Positions 18,242 to 27,292 of a stretch of 53,310 nt of DNA are shown here, piece by piece (the stretch's first letter is position 1; every line of letters begins with the position of its first letter). The notes beneath the pieces are model-generated. The model was not told where the DNA came from. It saw only the letters and a list, made by a program, of their open reading frames with translations, and did no database searches. Both the position numbers and the translations under genes were made by a program. The stretch is from a virus: IMG/VR virus record IMGVR_UViG_3300021502_000001, positions 1 to 53,310 of that record, one strand, 5' to 3'.

Positions 18242-19175
18242 TTATTCTATCATCATAATAAAACATATCAAAACTTATTTTTGATCTGTATGCGTTTAAA
18301 TCACTTAACATTATTTCATCTACACCGCGTGTCATAACTAAGGGTAGATTTACATGTCTTGCTACAACGGTATCAAATAACAATCTTCCTACATTATTTA
18401 CTTCTTCCCTATCAAATAGATAAGATAATCTATCATCTGGGGTGGTTGTTGTTCTTCTTCCATAAAATGTACCATCATAATCTAAAACTGATCCTGTAGG
18501 AAAATTATACATTATACAACTTTTATTAAATAAACCATCATATAATCTTTCAACAATATCATTTCTTTCAGCGGGGTTAGAGGCAAAGATATGTACATCA
18601 ACTTTTCTTTTTGTTTGTTTTCCACCACCAAGTTGATAACCACTTTTATCTGTGCCTTGTATATCTATTACTATTACTGGCGGTTCTGATGCTTCAACAG
18701 CAGCCCACTCATCAACAACTGATATATAATTCCAAGTATAAGTTACACATGGTGAATTTAATTTTCTTTCAGATACTATTCTACAATCTATATAATCTAT
18801 CATATACTCTGATTGTGGTACAATATCTAAAGTCCCACTACTAGAAGTTTCATAAACTATTACTGTAGTAGATTGTTCTGGAGTACCATATGCTATATTA
18901 CCATCACCATTTAATCCTGATACTGAGGTGTAATAATTACAGTTATTTATTTCTGCCGGGAAATCAAAATATTTCCAACCCCTTCCCCTTTCTTTTGGTG
19001 AGGGTATTAAATTTGTATTTAACTCATATACATAACTATTCATACCACAAAGATCCGTCATTAATTCAAATGATGAATATTCTTCTACCTCTATGAATTT
19101 ATTTAATACTATATCTTTTAAATAGAGGTATAAACTAATATCTTCTTTTCTTAGACTACTCATTTCGTAACCCAT
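18234..19175 (-). CDS. Tail terminator/completion protein candidate (313 aa)
   Basis: No domain was recognised with certainty. The sequence is mixed alpha/beta with a central segment (VVIVIDIQGTDKSGYQLGG) followed by 'VDVHIFASNPAERNDIVERL', a pattern that recalls tail terminator/joining proteins with a helix packed on a sheet. It lies just before the major tail protein and after two connector-region genes. The ATG at 19175 and the one four codons later (19163) are both possible; a run of G lies about 12 nt before the first. The start of this gene overlaps the end of the preceding gene by 16 nt. Confidence 0.4.
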   Translation of the reverse strand: MGYEMSSLRKEDISLYLYLKDIVLNKFIEVEEYSSFELMTDLCGMNSYVYELNTNLIPSPKERGRGWKYFDFPAEINNCNYYTSVSGLNGDGNIAYGTPEQSTTVIVYETSSSGTLDIVPQSEYMIDYIDCRIVSERKLNSPCVTYTWNYISVVDEWAAVEASEPPVIVIDIQGTDKSGYQLGGGKQTKRKVDVHIFASNPAERNDIVERLYDGLFNKSCIMYNFPTGSVLDYDGTFYGRRTTTTPDDRLSYLFDREEVNNVGRLLFDTVVARHVNLPLVMTRGVDEIMLSDLNAYRSKISFDMFYYDDRIIN

Positions 19176-19810
19176 GGTCTATAAATCCCCCCCACACTTT
19201 GAATTAAAATATCTTCTGCTGTTTGTATAGTCTTATTTAACCATATATCTACATTATCATCTACATAATTTTGTCCTGCTTGTAATACATCTATTGGTGG
19301 TGAGTTTGAAAATGGGTACCTTACTAATTTTTTATCTAATATACTCTTTTCTGCCTGGCGAACTTTACCATTATATTTTATAATATAAATCATATCTTTT
19401 TTAGGTACATACTCCTCAATTGGATCTATATTTACAGGCTGTTTATTAAATACCTGTTCAAAATCTAATGCTGATATTTCTACATATACACCGGTTGTAC
19501 CTTCCATAATGTTTTTTAATACTCTTAATCTACCAGAAAAGTCAAAAGTACCCATATCTGGAACAGAAATTGTTACCTCTGTATACATATCTTTTATATA
19601 TTTAAAATCATCCAATCTTTCTTTAAATTCATCTTTATAAAACAATGGATTTGTTTTACTTTTACGATCTGTTACTACACCTACTAATAACTCATCGTAT
19701 GCTTGCATTATTACTTGCTTTATATAGGGTACTTCACTATTAAATTTTGATATTAATTGTTGTCTAATTATCTCATTAAAATTTTTTGATACTTTTTTTG
19801 TATTTTCCAT
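19160..19810 (-). CDS. Neck/tail completion protein candidate (216 aa)
   Basis: Unrecognised 216-aa protein, with a helical N-terminus (about 1-70) followed by a beta-rich region. It overlaps its upstream neighbour at a shared base and its downstream neighbour by 16 nt, so the three are probably translated together. Its place between the zinc-containing neck candidate and the tail terminator candidate suggests a head-tail joining role. That is inference only. Confidence 0.4.
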   Translation of the reverse strand: MENTKKVSKNFNEIIRQQLISKFNSEVPYIKQVIMQAYDELLVGVVTDRKSKTNPLFYKDEFKERLDDFKYIKDMYTEVTISVPDMGTFDFSGRLRVLKNIMEGTTGVYVEISALDFEQVFNKQPVNIDPIEEYVPKKDMIYIIKYNGKVRQAEKSILDKKLVRYPFSNSPPIDVLQAGQNYVDDNVDIWLNKTIQTAEDILIQSVGGIYRPWVTK

Positions 19811-20403
19811 TATGTATATTCTTTTATTATCTCTCCGCTATCTATTTTTGGTTTATCTGTTGTGAAAGCAGTTATAATTAATACAGCCTGTGTTCCGAGC
19901 CCTTTAAGAATTGGAGCTTTCGACATTTTACATTCTATACCATCTATTACTAAACTTGTAGAATTTTTAAATAGATTATAATGTTGTGGATTTGTTTTTA
20001 ATATAACAACGGTAGATCCTTCAGCACCAGCAGGTGTATAAGTCATAGTATTACTATAACTCCTACTAGGGTCCCAGGTAACAACACAATCAACATGTGT
20101 TTTTCGTTCTGTAGTCAAATAACCCTTACCTCTACATACTGGACATCTTCCATTACTAAACCATCTATAACGTATTTGATTTGGGTTTAAAATTTCCCAA
20201 GAAACTTGTTTTTGTAAAGCCTCTTCTAATGTCCATTTACATTTACCTGTAGAATTTCCAGTTAATTTATCAAAATAACAATTAGGACATTCATTTTTAA
20301 TTGGTTGTTTATATACAACTATTTTTCTACTAAATCCTTTTAAAACATTTTGTATAGATTTTCTAAATTTTTCTTTAGTTTTTGATGAAATTCTATTTCG
20401 CAT
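19810..20403 (-). CDS. Zinc-binding neck/tail protein candidate (197 aa)
   Basis: The basic N-terminus (about 1-40) is followed by CPNC (about residue 39) and CPVCRGKGY (about 87-95), a split four-cysteine cluster that resembles a zinc ribbon or DnaJ-type zinc site. The C-terminal half looks like a beta-rich structural domain. AGGGG lies upstream of the ATG at 20403. In the connector region this is more likely a virion structural protein stabilised by zinc than a regulator, but its function is unproven. Confidence 0.45.
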   Translation of the reverse strand: MRNRISSKTKEKFRKSIQNVLKGFSRKIVVYKQPIKNECPNCYFDKLTGNSTGKCKWTLEEALQKQVSWEILNPNQIRYRWFSNGRCPVCRGKGYLTTERKTHVDCVVTWDPSRSYSNTMTYTPAGAEGSTVVILKTNPQHYNLFKNSTSLVIDGIECKMSKAPILKGLGTQAVLIITAFTTDKPKIDSGEIIKEYT

Positions 20404-20415
20404 TATAAACCCCTA

Positions 20416-21282
20416 TTAATAAACATAATGGTATCTTTTATTTAAAATAGATCTATACCAAGCTTTGTGCCAATTACGATCTGTATTAGCTCTAGAATTG
20501 CAAGATCTGCAGACAGTAACTAAATTTTCAGCCCCGCAAGCTTTTTTATTGTAATCTATATGGTGCACCGTAAGAACCCCATCTTCTCCCCAACAATCTG
20601 GATTTATGCATTTGTAACCATCACGTCCTTTAACAAAATCTTTGAGCTCTTTGTTCCAATCTTGACAATAAGGTTCTTTTGAAATACCGCCTTCCCAATT
20701 TGGATTATTTTTGCCATGTCTCATTTTAGACATATCTTCATAAAAACAATATGGGCACCGTCTATTACTTATCCAATTTCTCCAACTAATATTATGGTTA
20801 TGACCTCTATTACAAACGTATTCTAACTTCTGTCTATTATTAACATATCTTTTAGTCAAAAGAATATAATCTTCTTTTTTAAATTCCGCGCAAATAAAAT
20901 CTATTGTAGGTTGTTTATTATTTGAAAAACAAATACACCTTTGTCCTTGTCTCCAACCAAACCAACTTATACTTCGTTTACACCCTTTTGGACAAATGTA
21001 ATCTAATTTTTGATGTGCCCCTATATATTCTTTAGTTAAAAGTTTATAATTTTCTTTTTCAAATTTCGAATGAATAAATTCTATTGTTTTCTTTGCTTTC
21101 TTAGAAAAACAAGGGCATCTTTGTCCTCTATCCCAACAATTCCAAGTGATACTATGCCTGTGTCCTTTAGGACAAATATATTCTAACTTTTGTTTATTAT
21201 TAATATATCCATTGCTCAATAAAGTATAACCCTCTGTTTCAAAACTTTCTCTAATAAATTCAATTGTTGGTTTTTTTCCCAT
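20416..21282 (-). CDS. HNH homing endonuclease with three zinc-ribbon-like repeats (288 aa)
   Basis: Three repeats of about 60 aa (residues 5-62, 65-122, 125-180) share the pattern F-x8-Y-x-LL-x3-Y-x5-KL-x-Y-x-CP-x-G, then W and RCPxC. A linker NPNW-x-GGISKEPYCQDW follows, then an HNH nuclease: C225/C230, HH at 240-241, N253, C258 and C261. Such free-standing enzymes cut a cognate site and spread by gene conversion. The gene is wedged between two structural genes with 2 nt upstream and only a weak SD (TTGGA). Its C-terminal third closely resembles those at 27293 and 44569, so the three are recent paralogues. Confidence 0.9.
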   Translation of the reverse strand: MGKKPTIEFIRESFETEGYTLLSNGYINNKQKLEYICPKGHRHSITWNCWDRGQRCPCFSKKAKKTIEFIHSKFEKENYKLLTKEYIGAHQKLDYICPKGCKRSISWFGWRQGQRCICFSNNKQPTIDFICAEFKKEDYILLTKRYVNNRQKLEYVCNRGHNHNISWRNWISNRRCPYCFYEDMSKMRHGKNNPNWEGGISKEPYCQDWNKELKDFVKGRDGYKCINPDCWGEDGVLTVHHIDYNKKACGAENLVTVCRSCNSRANTDRNWHKAWYRSILNKRYHYVY

Positions 21283-21283
21283 A

Positions 21284-22285
21284 TTAATCCAATAAAACTC
21301 CTGAAATTCCTAAAAGAATTAAAGATTTAACAACATCTTTAAGTTTATCTTCTAAATTATCTAATAATTCTTTTCTTATTTTTAGTCCCCCTTCTGGATT
21401 ATATTTAGACCCTTCATCTGATATACTTGCCCCATCTTCAATAGCATCATTTAAAAGTTGTGCCCTAACTAAATCTATTGATGATTGTAAAATATAAGCT
21501 TCTGTAGTTACGTTTGTAATATTTAAACCTGCAGGAATTGGACAACTATCATAAACCTCCATAATTTCTCTATTACTTTTAAGAAACGTATAATACCAAA
21601 TGTCTACGCCATTTATAATTTCTTTCTCTATTTCTACTCCGCATAAATTTACCATGCCAGAACATGTTGTACAAACCTCATCTATAAACTCAGTAAATTT
21701 TAAAAACATATACCCATTAACATTTGGATTGGTAGTATCAGTAAATGACTTACCACCCATTGTTACAAATGCAGGCCAGCCTTTTTCATCTAATTGGTAT
21801 ACTTTACCATCGCCATGTATAGAACTTAAGGCATCCTCACCATACTCTCTTCGTAAACCTATAGGGTCACCAATTAATAAACGTATTCTATCTATAATTA
21901 ATTTGTCCGCAGAACCATATTCTATCTCTGGTGGAAATACTGGATCATAATATAAATCTCCGGGCTCCCCAAGTATAGGGGCTGACCAACCACTATATGA
22001 GTCGGTTGTTGAATTATAATATCTAGAAATATACCAATCTTCAGATTCACCATTATAATCAGTAAGGTAATACTGTGAGAAATCAGGTCGTAATAAAACA
22101 TCACTAACTCCGTTTCTACCATTTACAACATCATGGCCTGAGACGGTAGTATATTCTGAAAGTGCAACCAAATCTGTAACTTCTGTATTTGGTGTACCTG
22201 CTCCTATATACCTTCGTATTTGTATTGTATTAAACACTTGTAAAACAGATGTTAAATTATCAACTGTAAAAGTTAATGATATCAT
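21284..22285 (-). CDS. Head-tail connector/adaptor-like protein (333 aa)
   Basis: The N-terminal half looks beta-structured. A central 'DKLIIDRIRLLIGDP' and a C-terminal helical region (about 265-330: SIDLVRAQLL, IRKELLDNLEDKLKDVV) resemble phage adaptor/neck proteins. AAGGAG precedes the ATG at 22285. It follows the fibre cluster and precedes neck and tail-completion candidates. Assignment is tentative. Confidence 0.4.
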   Translation of the reverse strand: MISLTFTVDNLTSVLQVFNTIQIRRYIGAGTPNTEVTDLVALSEYTTVSGHDVVNGRNGVSDVLLRPDFSQYYLTDYNGESEDWYISRYYNSTTDSYSGWSAPILGEPGDLYYDPVFPPEIEYGSADKLIIDRIRLLIGDPIGLRREYGEDALSSIHGDGKVYQLDEKGWPAFVTMGGKSFTDTTNPNVNGYMFLKFTEFIDEVCTTCSGMVNLCGVEIEKEIINGVDIWYYTFLKSNREIMEVYDSCPIPAGLNITNVTTEAYILQSSIDLVRAQLLNDAIEDGASISDEGSKYNPEGGLKIRKELLDNLEDKLKDVVKSLILLGISGVLLD

Positions 22286-22296
22286 AAAAATTCTCC

Positions 22297-25065
22297 TTAC
22301 GTATTCTTTGGAGGTGGAAATGTATGTATAATTCTACCACTATATTGTTCATCCATAACTGCCTTCATATTAGGCATCATAGGGTTAAACCCAACATCTT
22401 TACTACCAATTTCTCTCCCTTCAACTATCGGAGATGATACATTTGGAAGAACACTTTCCACCCTCATACTAGGACCTATTTCTTTTCCATCTAAAGTTTT
22501 TGTTCCAATACTTTGTGTTTTTACTGTTGGATTACATATTGCATGTACTTCTGTAAATATATTACCTATTACAAAAGTTATATCGTCCATATATAAATCG
22601 ATATTACCTTGTGATACAAAACTTAATGTATTAACGTATTTTAATTGCCCGGGAGCAAAAGGTATGTTAAAATCATTTAATGGTATATAAACTTTCTGCC
22701 ATTGTTTTATTATAGTTAGATTAATATAATTATCTAAATTTAATACTGTACTATTAAAAACACCATCCCTATTTAAACTCACTTGTAAATGAGTATTTTG
22801 TTCCCAATCATTTACATAAGCCCATAATAATAGAAAATCATAATTTGTAACATCGACATCTACCCATACATACTTATAACTATCAAAATGAAACACACTA
22901 CCGTTAGCAAGGCCTGTTAAATCTAACCCATTGGTGCCTGTATACATTGATTCAGTATTTTCTATACCGCAGCCTATGTGTGTCCAATCAGTGCCTATAT
23001 CAAGCGACCCTGTCCCATTCCATACATAATTGATAGCATCTGCTGGACAAACCGTAGAAACATAAATTATTTCATCATCATAAGTAGTTGTCCCATTACC
23101 TGATACATAACCTATGATTTTATAATATGAAACAGTGGTGAAAGAAATCTTCTTATCATTTTGTTCCAAATCTATTGGACTTTCCCAAACCTGTGTCCAA
23201 GGACCGACCCCAGTACCAGACACTGTGTCTTGGTAAATTTCCCACTGATATCCAGTAACAGTCCCGTCAGACGAGGTTCCTACTATATGTAAGTTATAAT
23301 AACAATTCTCTATGCTTACATCTATCGTTGTTTCAAATACAACATCTTTTTCTAACTCTGACGTATGTAAAACCCAGCCATCATTCCAATACCCAATTAA
23401 TTTTACTGAACAATCAGCAGATCCCGGTATTTTTTCTAAATCACTGCCATATCCTACGTTTTCTGTGGTATCTGATGCACCGCCGTCTGTCCATACCCAA
23501 TCATACTCTCTACATTCTGGTAAATGTTTTCCAACTCTACTTATATCTGTTGAAGTATTTTCAAATATTATACCGCTACCTACTGTCGCTTGAACTGGTA
23601 ACTGATTAAAATTTATCGCCGGGCCAGAAAATAACCCTTGATTAAAAGTTTCTTGATGCCCAACAACATAATCCCTCCATCCATCATTCCAATTAACATC
23701 TATATCAACAACATGATTTCCTGGATTGGTAAATGCCCCTAAAGTTGCTGTGTCTCCACACCAACTAGTACCTTCTCCAGAACTATGTGGAACATCAGAA
23801 TTATAAATAATACCATTTAATATAGTAGTAGTATTACCATATACACCAACATCATTTATTTCCCAATCAATATCAACTATTCTATTACCTGGATTATTAC
23901 CTATATAACTAAAAACTACTGCGGTATCCGGTGTACTAATATTTTGACCCACAGCTTGATAACATTGTATATTAGGTATTGGAGGTCCATTAAAAGTATT
24001 TTGATTAAAGGTTTCATTATAATTAATAATTTGAGAACTATATCCATTATCCCAATGTATTACTATAGAAACTAAATGGTTTCCTGGATTGGTAAATGCC
24101 CCATTTGATGCTGAGTGACCACCCCAAGAGGTGCCTACACCACTCGTATGATATACTGTATTACTACTATCTACATTATATATAGTTGTAGTAGTATTAC
24201 CGTATATACCAACATCAGTAATTATCCAATCTATACCTGTAATAGAATCATTTATATCACTTCCAGTATAGTTAAATGATACAACTGTATCTGGTGTTAT
24301 TATATTTTGTCCTACAGCCTCATTACATATTATATTAGGTACTGGTTCATGCCAAAATATATTTATAGTAGAACTTCCAGAAGTAGTACATCCACTCTCA
24401 TCTAATACTTCTATATTAATATCATAAGTTCCAGCAGTGTTCCATTGATGATTTGATGTGGCTGCTCCAGATAAACCTAAAATAGATTCAGTATCTCCCC
24501 AATAATAATTAGTACTATTAACAGTATTTATTAATTGTATATTTTCACCATAACGAGTTCTGTAATGATTCATAATTACACTACCAGCAGATAAAATACC
24601 ATCAAACGTCCAATAATGTACATCATAAGATGTATTAGTAGTAGAATAAGTAGTATCAACATACCCATGAGCAGGAACATTGTGCCCCCATTGAAGTATA
24701 GAACATAAATTATCTTTTACTTGACAATCTTGTGTATATACAGAACTACCATCAATTGTTATTTCTACTGCGCCCCACTCGTCTAAAGTTAAAGCATTTC
24801 TATCATCTCCTAAAGGTACATCTTTCCAAAATACTATTATAACCTTTGAATTTGATATTACAGTACTCTCTTGCTCAAGCCAATCTGCGTCACCTAAATT
24901 TATATTGTAATAACCAGTACTCTCTACAGTTCTTACAGCATTCCATTTTGGGGAAGATGAAGCTGTACCATTATTATAAAAAAATCCTTGATATTTTATA
25001 TCAGAATTAGATATAATTTCATCTTTATCATAGGCAAAGCCACCAAATGTTATATTTAAGGCCAT
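22297..25065 (-). CDS. Large PKD-repeat adhesin/fibre with carbohydrate-binding-like domain (922 aa)
   Basis: Residues 1-240 form a beta-rich N-terminal region. Two repeats of about 120 aa follow (241-359, 361-480) sharing VGQNI-x-TPDT, DVGxYGNTTT, GTSW, GAFTNPGNH and ETFNQ; a more diverged third unit covers about 482-575. The units look PKD/Ig-like. Residues 675-832 resemble a beta-sandwich carbohydrate-binding module (WQKVYIPLNDF, LSFVSQGNIDLYMDDITF). The C-terminal 80 aa are Pro/Gly/Met-rich. It probably binds the host surface, or decorates the virion to bind glycans. It follows the 144-aa gene directly. Domain calls are by eye. Confidence 0.65.
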   Translation of the reverse strand: MALNITFGGFAYDKDEIISNSDIKYQGFFYNNGTASSSPKWNAVRTVESTGYYNINLGDADWLEQESTVISNSKVIIVFWKDVPLGDDRNALTLDEWGAVEITIDGSSVYTQDCQVKDNLCSILQWGHNVPAHGYVDTTYSTTNTSYDVHYWTFDGILSAGSVIMNHYRTRYGENIQLINTVNSTNYYWGDTESILGLSGAATSNHQWNTAGTYDINIEVLDESGCTTSGSSTINIFWHEPVPNIICNEAVGQNIITPDTVVSFNYTGSDINDSITGIDWIITDVGIYGNTTTTIYNVDSSNTVYHTSGVGTSWGGHSASNGAFTNPGNHLVSIVIHWDNGYSSQIINYNETFNQNTFNGPPIPNIQCYQAVGQNISTPDTAVVFSYIGNNPGNRIVDIDWEINDVGVYGNTTTILNGIIYNSDVPHSSGEGTSWCGDTATLGAFTNPGNHVVDIDVNWNDGWRDYVVGHQETFNQGLFSGPAINFNQLPVQATVGSGIIFENTSTDISRVGKHLPECREYDWVWTDGGASDTTENVGYGSDLEKIPGSADCSVKLIGYWNDGWVLHTSELEKDVVFETTIDVSIENCYYNLHIVGTSSDGTVTGYQWEIYQDTVSGTGVGPWTQVWESPIDLEQNDKKISFTTVSYYKIIGYVSGNGTTTYDDEIIYVSTVCPADAINYVWNGTGSLDIGTDWTHIGCGIENTESMYTGTNGLDLTGLANGSVFHFDSYKYVWVDVDVTNYDFLLLWAYVNDWEQNTHLQVSLNRDGVFNSTVLNLDNYINLTIIKQWQKVYIPLNDFNIPFAPGQLKYVNTLSFVSQGNIDLYMDDITFVIGNIFTEVHAICNPTVKTQSIGTKTLDGKEIGPSMRVESVLPNVSSPIVEGREIGSKDVGFNPMMPNMKAVMDEQYSGRIIHTFPPPKNT

Positions 25066-25500
25066 TTAATTTGATCCCCATGTTATAATATAAGGACTTG
25101 TTGGGCCAACTATTTTTATCCAAAAGCCCGAAAATTCTTTATTTACTCCATCTTCATAACACAATAAAAAATTATGTGGGCTACTCTCTGGTGTTGATCC
25201 AACTACATAACTATAAAATATTTGAGCATCTCCGGTAAAGGTATTTGCCACTTCTACAATATTTATCCCATATAAATCTGTTATTTGATCCAACACATAA
25301 TTTTTAAATTTTGCTATTGTAACACCATCATGTATATGTCGATGCGTGGTAGAGTCCCAATAACCATATTGTATTGGAATTGAAACTAACTGCCATGAAT
25401 TTTCTAGCTCAAGACTTCCGCTTCCTGTACCGCCACTAACAGTTGTAATTACTCTTGAATAAAAATCATAGCCGGCTGAAGAAACATATTTAATGTTCAC
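25066..25500 (-). CDS. Fibre-associated protein (144 aa, GTG start)
   Basis: A beta-rich Ser/Gly/Thr protein with no recognised domain. The start codon is GTG at 25500 with GGAGG 7 nt upstream. It lies between two fibre-cluster genes with spacings of 2 nt or less, so it is probably co-translated with them. It may be a small accessory or tip protein of the neighbouring adhesin; that is inferred from context. Confidence 0.45.
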   Translation of the reverse strand: MNIKYVSSAGYDFYSRVITTVSGGTGSGSLELENSWQLVSIPIQYGYWDSTTHRHIHDGVTIAKFKNYVLDQITDLYGINIVEVANTFTGDAQIFYSYVVGSTPESSPHNFLLCYEDGVNKEFSGFWIKIVGPTSPYIITWGSN

Positions 25501-25502
25501 CT

Positions 25503-26033
25503 CTAAACCTCCGAACCCATACGGTATGGTAAATCATCTGTAACATTATTATACCAAGCCCAAACTACACCACTTGTTGTTGTTGTGTTCCAATTTACAG
25601 CACTATCATCTTTTATTTTTGTAACTAAATAATCAGTTTTATTTAAAGGCACTTTTCTAATTGTTTGTGAAGATGTCGGTATACTGTTTTCTCTTACTAC
25701 ATCTTCTACAGAGACATTATAACTTCTATTTGCTTTTGTTAATGCATAAATATTTTCTTCATTTACTATTATATCTTCTGTATTAGTTAGAAAACCAGAA
25801 CAAGTTGCATAGACTATATAACGTCCATGATTATATATGGTTACTTCTTTTTTATATATACCATTTTCTACTGTAGATTCTATAAGGGTACCACTAAGTG
25901 TAGGTACTAAAGGGTAGTCATTTATATAACGAACATCATAATGTACTTCTTGCCCGGAAGCTAATTCACCAGTGGACTCATCGATTAATACTACTGTTAT
26001 AGAAAAAGGTTCTCCAATATTAACTCGTACCAT
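25503..26033 (-). CDS. Ig-like fibre-cluster protein (176 aa)
   Basis: The N-terminal 90 residues look like an Ig/Big-type beta-sandwich (GEPFSITVVLIDESTGE, then NGIYKKEVTIYNHGRYIVYA), as often fused to or paired with phage fibres. The remainder is a Ser/Thr-rich extension with two tryptophans near the end. GGGG lies 6 nt before the ATG. It probably acts as a structural or adhesion component. Confidence 0.45.
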   Translation of the reverse strand: MVRVNIGEPFSITVVLIDESTGELASGQEVHYDVRYINDYPLVPTLSGTLIESTVENGIYKKEVTIYNHGRYIVYATCSGFLTNTEDIIVNEENIYALTKANRSYNVSVEDVVRENSIPTSSQTIRKVPLNKTDYLVTKIKDDSAVNWNTTTTSGVVWAWYNNVTDDLPYRMGSEV

Positions 26034-26052
26034 CCATAGCCCCTAAAGTATT

Positions 26053-26610
26053 TTAATTATTTTTTTTCGTTTCCCAAACTGTTTTAAATTCTTTACAATT
26101 TAAAAATTCATCTGGTAATGTAATACCTTTACCATCTACATTAACTACATAACCGTAACAACGATCAACAAATTCTGTGCAATAAAAATTTTTATTGTTT
26201 GAAGCAAAATCATAGTCATATTCACATGTATTTTCTTTATATAATTTAAGTGCTATTTCTATTGCTTTACTACTTTTTTCTTCATTTTCATTACGTAAAA
26301 CAATTGCGTCATCACACCTTAAAAATACTAAAATATCCTCTTTTGTTAACCCTTTACCAATCATATGTAAAACATAATTATCACCTACATATATTCCTGC
26401 ATGTGACCAATAACCTTGTATTAATATACTACCTAAATAATGATCATAACGTCTTAAAAGAACATCACCAGGTTGAATAATATCTAATACCTCTCTTGTT
26501 TCTTTACCTTTAATATCATAATGGGAATCACCAAAAAAGATAATCCCACCCTTGTATAAACGAATATTAGAAAACCATCGTAAAAACCATTTTTTAAAAT
26601 TATACCACAT
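26053..26610 (-). CDS. Permuted NlpC/P60 (YiiX-like) papain-fold hydrolase (185 aa)
   Basis: The block PGDVLLRR (47-54) then SHAGIYVGD (69-77), giving H70, and a C-terminal 'NFYCTEFVDRCYG' giving C144 with E146, is the circularly permuted NlpC/P60 arrangement in which His precedes the catalytic Cys. Such enzymes hydrolyse amide or lipid-acyl bonds; the substrate cannot be read from sequence. The N-terminus (1-27) is aromatic and basic (MWYNFKKWFLRWF) and may touch membranes. The gene lies 16 nt after a metallophosphoesterase gene inside the fibre cluster, so both may act on the envelope. It could alternatively be a cell-wall hydrolase used at entry or lysis. Confidence 0.7.
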   Translation of the reverse strand: MWYNFKKWFLRWFSNIRLYKGGIIFFGDSHYDIKGKETREVLDIIQPGDVLLRRYDHYLGSILIQGYWSHAGIYVGDNYVLHMIGKGLTKEDILVFLRCDDAIVLRNENEEKSSKAIEIALKLYKENTCEYDYDFASNNKNFYCTEFVDRCYGYVVNVDGKGITLPDEFLNCKEFKTVWETKKNN

Positions 26611-26626
26611 ATTATTTTTTTCCTTT

Positions 26627-27289
26627 TTAATTTAAAGAATGAAGAACATATTTATTATTATCATATATACAATATGTTTTATGATATAAAAAATCACCTA
26701 AATTTATATATGTAATTGATTCTGTAGTAAAATGTTTAGGTAAATGTGTATGTCCCATAATAATTGTATTAAATTTTTCTCTATGTTTTTTAACTGCTGC
26801 TTTTTCAATATCTAAAACCAGTGAATTATAATATTTCTTATCTTTTTTAACAGATATAGAGTGAAATAATCTAACTAACCAATTTTTAATATTAATATTA
26901 AATCTTTCTAAAACCCAATGAATGGGGAATAATATTTTTGCTACCCAAGAATATTTAAGCACAATAACATCAAACATATGACCATGTATAAAAACTATAT
27001 CACCAAACCCATGTTCTGTACAAACATTAGCATTTGGAAATACCTCTTTTAATTTCTCAATATCTGGATCATGATTTCCTTTTATTATAACTACATTAGA
27101 TAATTGTTGTATTTTTAAAACTAACTCATTATTTTTATCCAAAATATCATCAAAAGAATCTTCCCATGTATCAAATAAATCTCCTACTATTACTACTTTT
27201 TCAAAATCTTGTGATAATAAATTTAAAACCCCATGTTTAGATTTAAAAAGTGGGCTGCCTAAATGTAAATCTGAAATATATAATTCCAT
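26627..27289 (-). CDS. Calcineurin-like metallophosphoesterase, LpxH-like (220 aa)
   Basis: All metal-binding blocks are present in order: DLHLG (D7, H9), GDLFDTW (D37), GNHD (N72, H73), HGH (H102, H104) and GHTH (H180, H182). The spacing and the GDLFDxW form resemble UDP-2,3-diacylglucosamine pyrophosphatases (LpxH) more than nucleases, but a general phosphodiesterase is possible. A strong GGAGG precedes the ATG. It is flanked upstream by a homing endonuclease and downstream by the NlpC/P60-like gene. Presence inside a virion gene cluster is unusual. Confidence 0.8.
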   Translation of the reverse strand: MELYISDLHLGSPLFKSKHGVLNLLSQDFEKVVIVGDLFDTWEDSFDDILDKNNELVLKIQQLSNVVIIKGNHDPDIEKLKEVFPNANVCTEHGFGDIVFIHGHMFDVIVLKYSWVAKILFPIHWVLERFNINIKNWLVRLFHSISVKKDKKYYNSLVLDIEKAAVKKHREKFNTIIMGHTHLPKHFTTESITYINLGDFLYHKTYCIYDNNKYVLHSLN

Positions 27290-27292
27290 ATA

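Noticed and set aside
21922-22122. A 66-residue minus-strand frame inside the connector-like gene
   Set aside because: It is an internal out-of-frame shadow of the 333-aa gene with no SD of its own.
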